Assembly: GCA_963971575.1 (NCBI GenBank)
Contig: OZ020616.1
Span: forward strand, 17,019,575-17,083,574
Reading direction: 5' to 3'
Length of the DNA stretch: 64,000 nt
Source of the DNA: Liopterus haemorrhoidalis
Taxonomy: Eukaryota > Arthropoda > Insecta > Coleoptera > Dytiscidae
Part shown: positions 62,516 through 64,000 of the stretch, in pieces
Numbering within the stretch: the stretch's first letter is position 1
How the letters are laid out: every line of letters starts with the position of its first letter
Notes under the pieces: model-generated
Told to the model about the DNA's origin: nothing
The model's input: the letters and a program-made list of their open reading frames with translations, nothing else
Database searches by the model: none
Made by a program: the position numbers and the translations under genes

Positions 62516-64000
62516 TTTTTTTCCATAAATTTTATTTAATGACGCTTCAACTGCTAGGTTTTTAGCGTCAGTTAGAAATTACATTATTTACATATCACTA
62601 ATATATACACATATACATACATACATACATGCATCTGTTTGTTACAATAGTTTTAATATTATATACAATAGTGTGGTTTGGTGGTTATATTTCACCGATT
62701 AGTTGAGCATCCTTAAGGAAGTTTATGATGTTTGTGTTGGCGGTTGTGGTGTTTTGTAGTGTATGTTTGATTGATTGTTGAATGTTATGTCTGGCCCTGA
62801 TGTCTGCATATGTTTTGCATTCCGTCAAAAGGTGGTCCACTGTTAGGATTACGCTGCAGTCGTTGCAGATCTTAGCGTTCTCTCTTTGGAGCAGATGCTC
62901 GTGGGTTAGCCATATATATATAAACTAGTTTAAAGTTTATATATTTTTCCATATTTTGAAGACAAAAAAAATAAATAAATGGGAAATTTTTATTAAGAAT
63001 GACAAAAAATTAAAATGTAATGAAGAGGACATTTTATAATGACAATCAATTTAATCTAGAATTTGTAAAGTGAGTATGATTTACAAAGCTTAAACAAAAT
63101 GACCAGAAGTCCGTATTAATAGATAAAAATTACTAGCTTTCAAAATCTAGTTCCGCCCAAACGTTTGGAATAACTTACAGTCTGCTCCAAACGGTTAAGC
63201 GGAACTAAATGGTAATTTATTTCTTTTAGGTTGTCACGAGAAGGGACCTTGCTTGGGTTATTTCATTTTTCAAGTTGGGATGTCAAAATTTAAAATTCCA
63301 ACAATGAAACCATGGAAACGAATGGCATATGTCAAAATTAAATATTTTTTTTTTATATTTTAATGACACAAAAAATCAAAATATAAAGAATATATAGTAT
63401 AAATTAAATTAATAATAAAGAATAAATATATATATATAACTTGTTTATATATATATGGGGTTAGCTTCGTGTGGCCTATACGAAGCCTGCTGAGGGTTGT
63501 TTGTGTTTTCCTGTCGGTGTTCAAGTCCCAAATTTTTGTGTCTTCTTTGACGGTCCTCAGTTTGTTGTTGGTTGTTGCCGACCAGTTTTCTTGTTGTTTT
63601 GAATGTGATTGTTGTGTGATAATCATTTAGATGTCTTGAATTGGTGTGTGTAGGTTAAGAGATTGTGTAGGTATTGTGTTGTGTATAAAGTTGTGTATGT
63701 TTTCGTTGCCCAGTATGCCTTTGTGGCTTGGTATCCAGAGGAGTGTTATGTTGTGTTTGTTGTTTATTATTGTATTCTGTGTTAGATGTTGGATTTGTTG
63801 GATGTTTGTTCGTTTCGTGTTGGTGTTTGTTATTTCCTTAATCGCGCCCAAAGAATCGGTGCATATTAAATAGTGTCCTCCTTCTTCGCGTCCGGGGATG
63901 TCCTTGATAGCTTGATGGATGCTCTCGATCTCTGCGGTTGTTATTGAGGTTGATGCCGTTAGATGGTAGCTTATTTTTTTGTCATTGCTTTCATATCCTA
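62516..64000 (-). pseudogene. LINE 3' half with RNase H, interrupted, runs off window
   Basis: Minus-strand reading from the right edge: ITLLWIPSHKGILGNENIHN (RNase H motif), LRTVKEDTKIWDLNTDRKTQ and TTLSRLRIGHTKLT. After the 62911-63457 insert it reads EHLLQRENAKICNDCSVILT, VDHLLTECKTYADIR and a C-terminal IINFLKDAQLIGEI-stop near 62698. It is closely related to the LINE at 8340-9183, including the 3' GACGCTTCAA/GCGTC word at 62542. The upstream part lies beyond position 64000. Confidence 0.85.
62911..63457. mobile_element. Insertion with CATATATATATAAAC ends, 8-bp duplication
   Basis: CATATATATATAAAC at the left and its inverse GTTTATATATATATG at the right have a perfect duplication GGGTTAGC at 62903-62910 and 63458-63465. 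Inside are a Fam-C-related half (62940-63175) and a Fam-C half (63177-63360). Confidence 0.85.

Overview
This is AT-rich nuclear DNA from an animal, most likely an insect. It holds a spliced multi-exon gene with GT-AG introns, AATAAA signals, a tRNA-derived SINE, non-LTR retrotransposon fossils, and dense hAT, Tc1/mariner and MULE-like DNA transposons. Only a few percent of the 64 kb can be argued to be host coding sequence. The species cannot be named from the sequence.

Host genes. (1) The clearest is a plus-strand XK-related (XKR) membrane protein gene with four coding exons: 46758-47889, 52563-52870, 57499-57648 and 61706-62133. All splice phases agree and it gives about 656 residues. (2) An intronless TMEM50-like open frame lies on the minus strand at 26264-26713, with an AATAAA signal just downstream. 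(3) Two weaker candidates are terminal exons ending in stop codons followed by AATAAA, at 38-152 (leucine-rich, gene running off the left edge) and 15492-15684 (no recognised family).

Layout. 0-5 kb: a TA-target element with TGACGTCA ends, interrupted by a hAT copy that carries three smaller elements. 5-9 kb: a decayed plus-strand LINE split by three MITEs, then the RNase H end of a second LINE on the minus strand. 9.3-13.5 kb: a hAT shell with a second hAT inside and mini-me-like repeats with (TCTG)n tracts. 13.8-25 kb: MITEs, hAT and Tc1 remnants, a large foldback and a hAT with transposase fragments. 25-37 kb: the TMEM50-like gene, two GATGGGCG hAT copies, a 155-bp tandem array, an inverted pair of GC-rich repeats and a SINE. 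37-46.6 kb: an internally deleted mariner with an open frame, a LINE reverse transcriptase, and a mariner broken by two dated insertions. 46.7-62.1 kb: the XKR gene, whose three introns are full of transposons. 62.5-64 kb: a second LINE copy running off the right edge.

Most notable signals. Two unrelated transposon families here keep conserved tips but carry different, internally repeated subterminal words in each copy. These are the GATGGGCG hATs (25.3, 33.4, 54.7 and 57.9 kb) and the MULE-like foldbacks (58.7 and 60.4 kb). The XKR protein also appears to carry a cysteine-containing loop of about 295 residues between its first two membrane segments.
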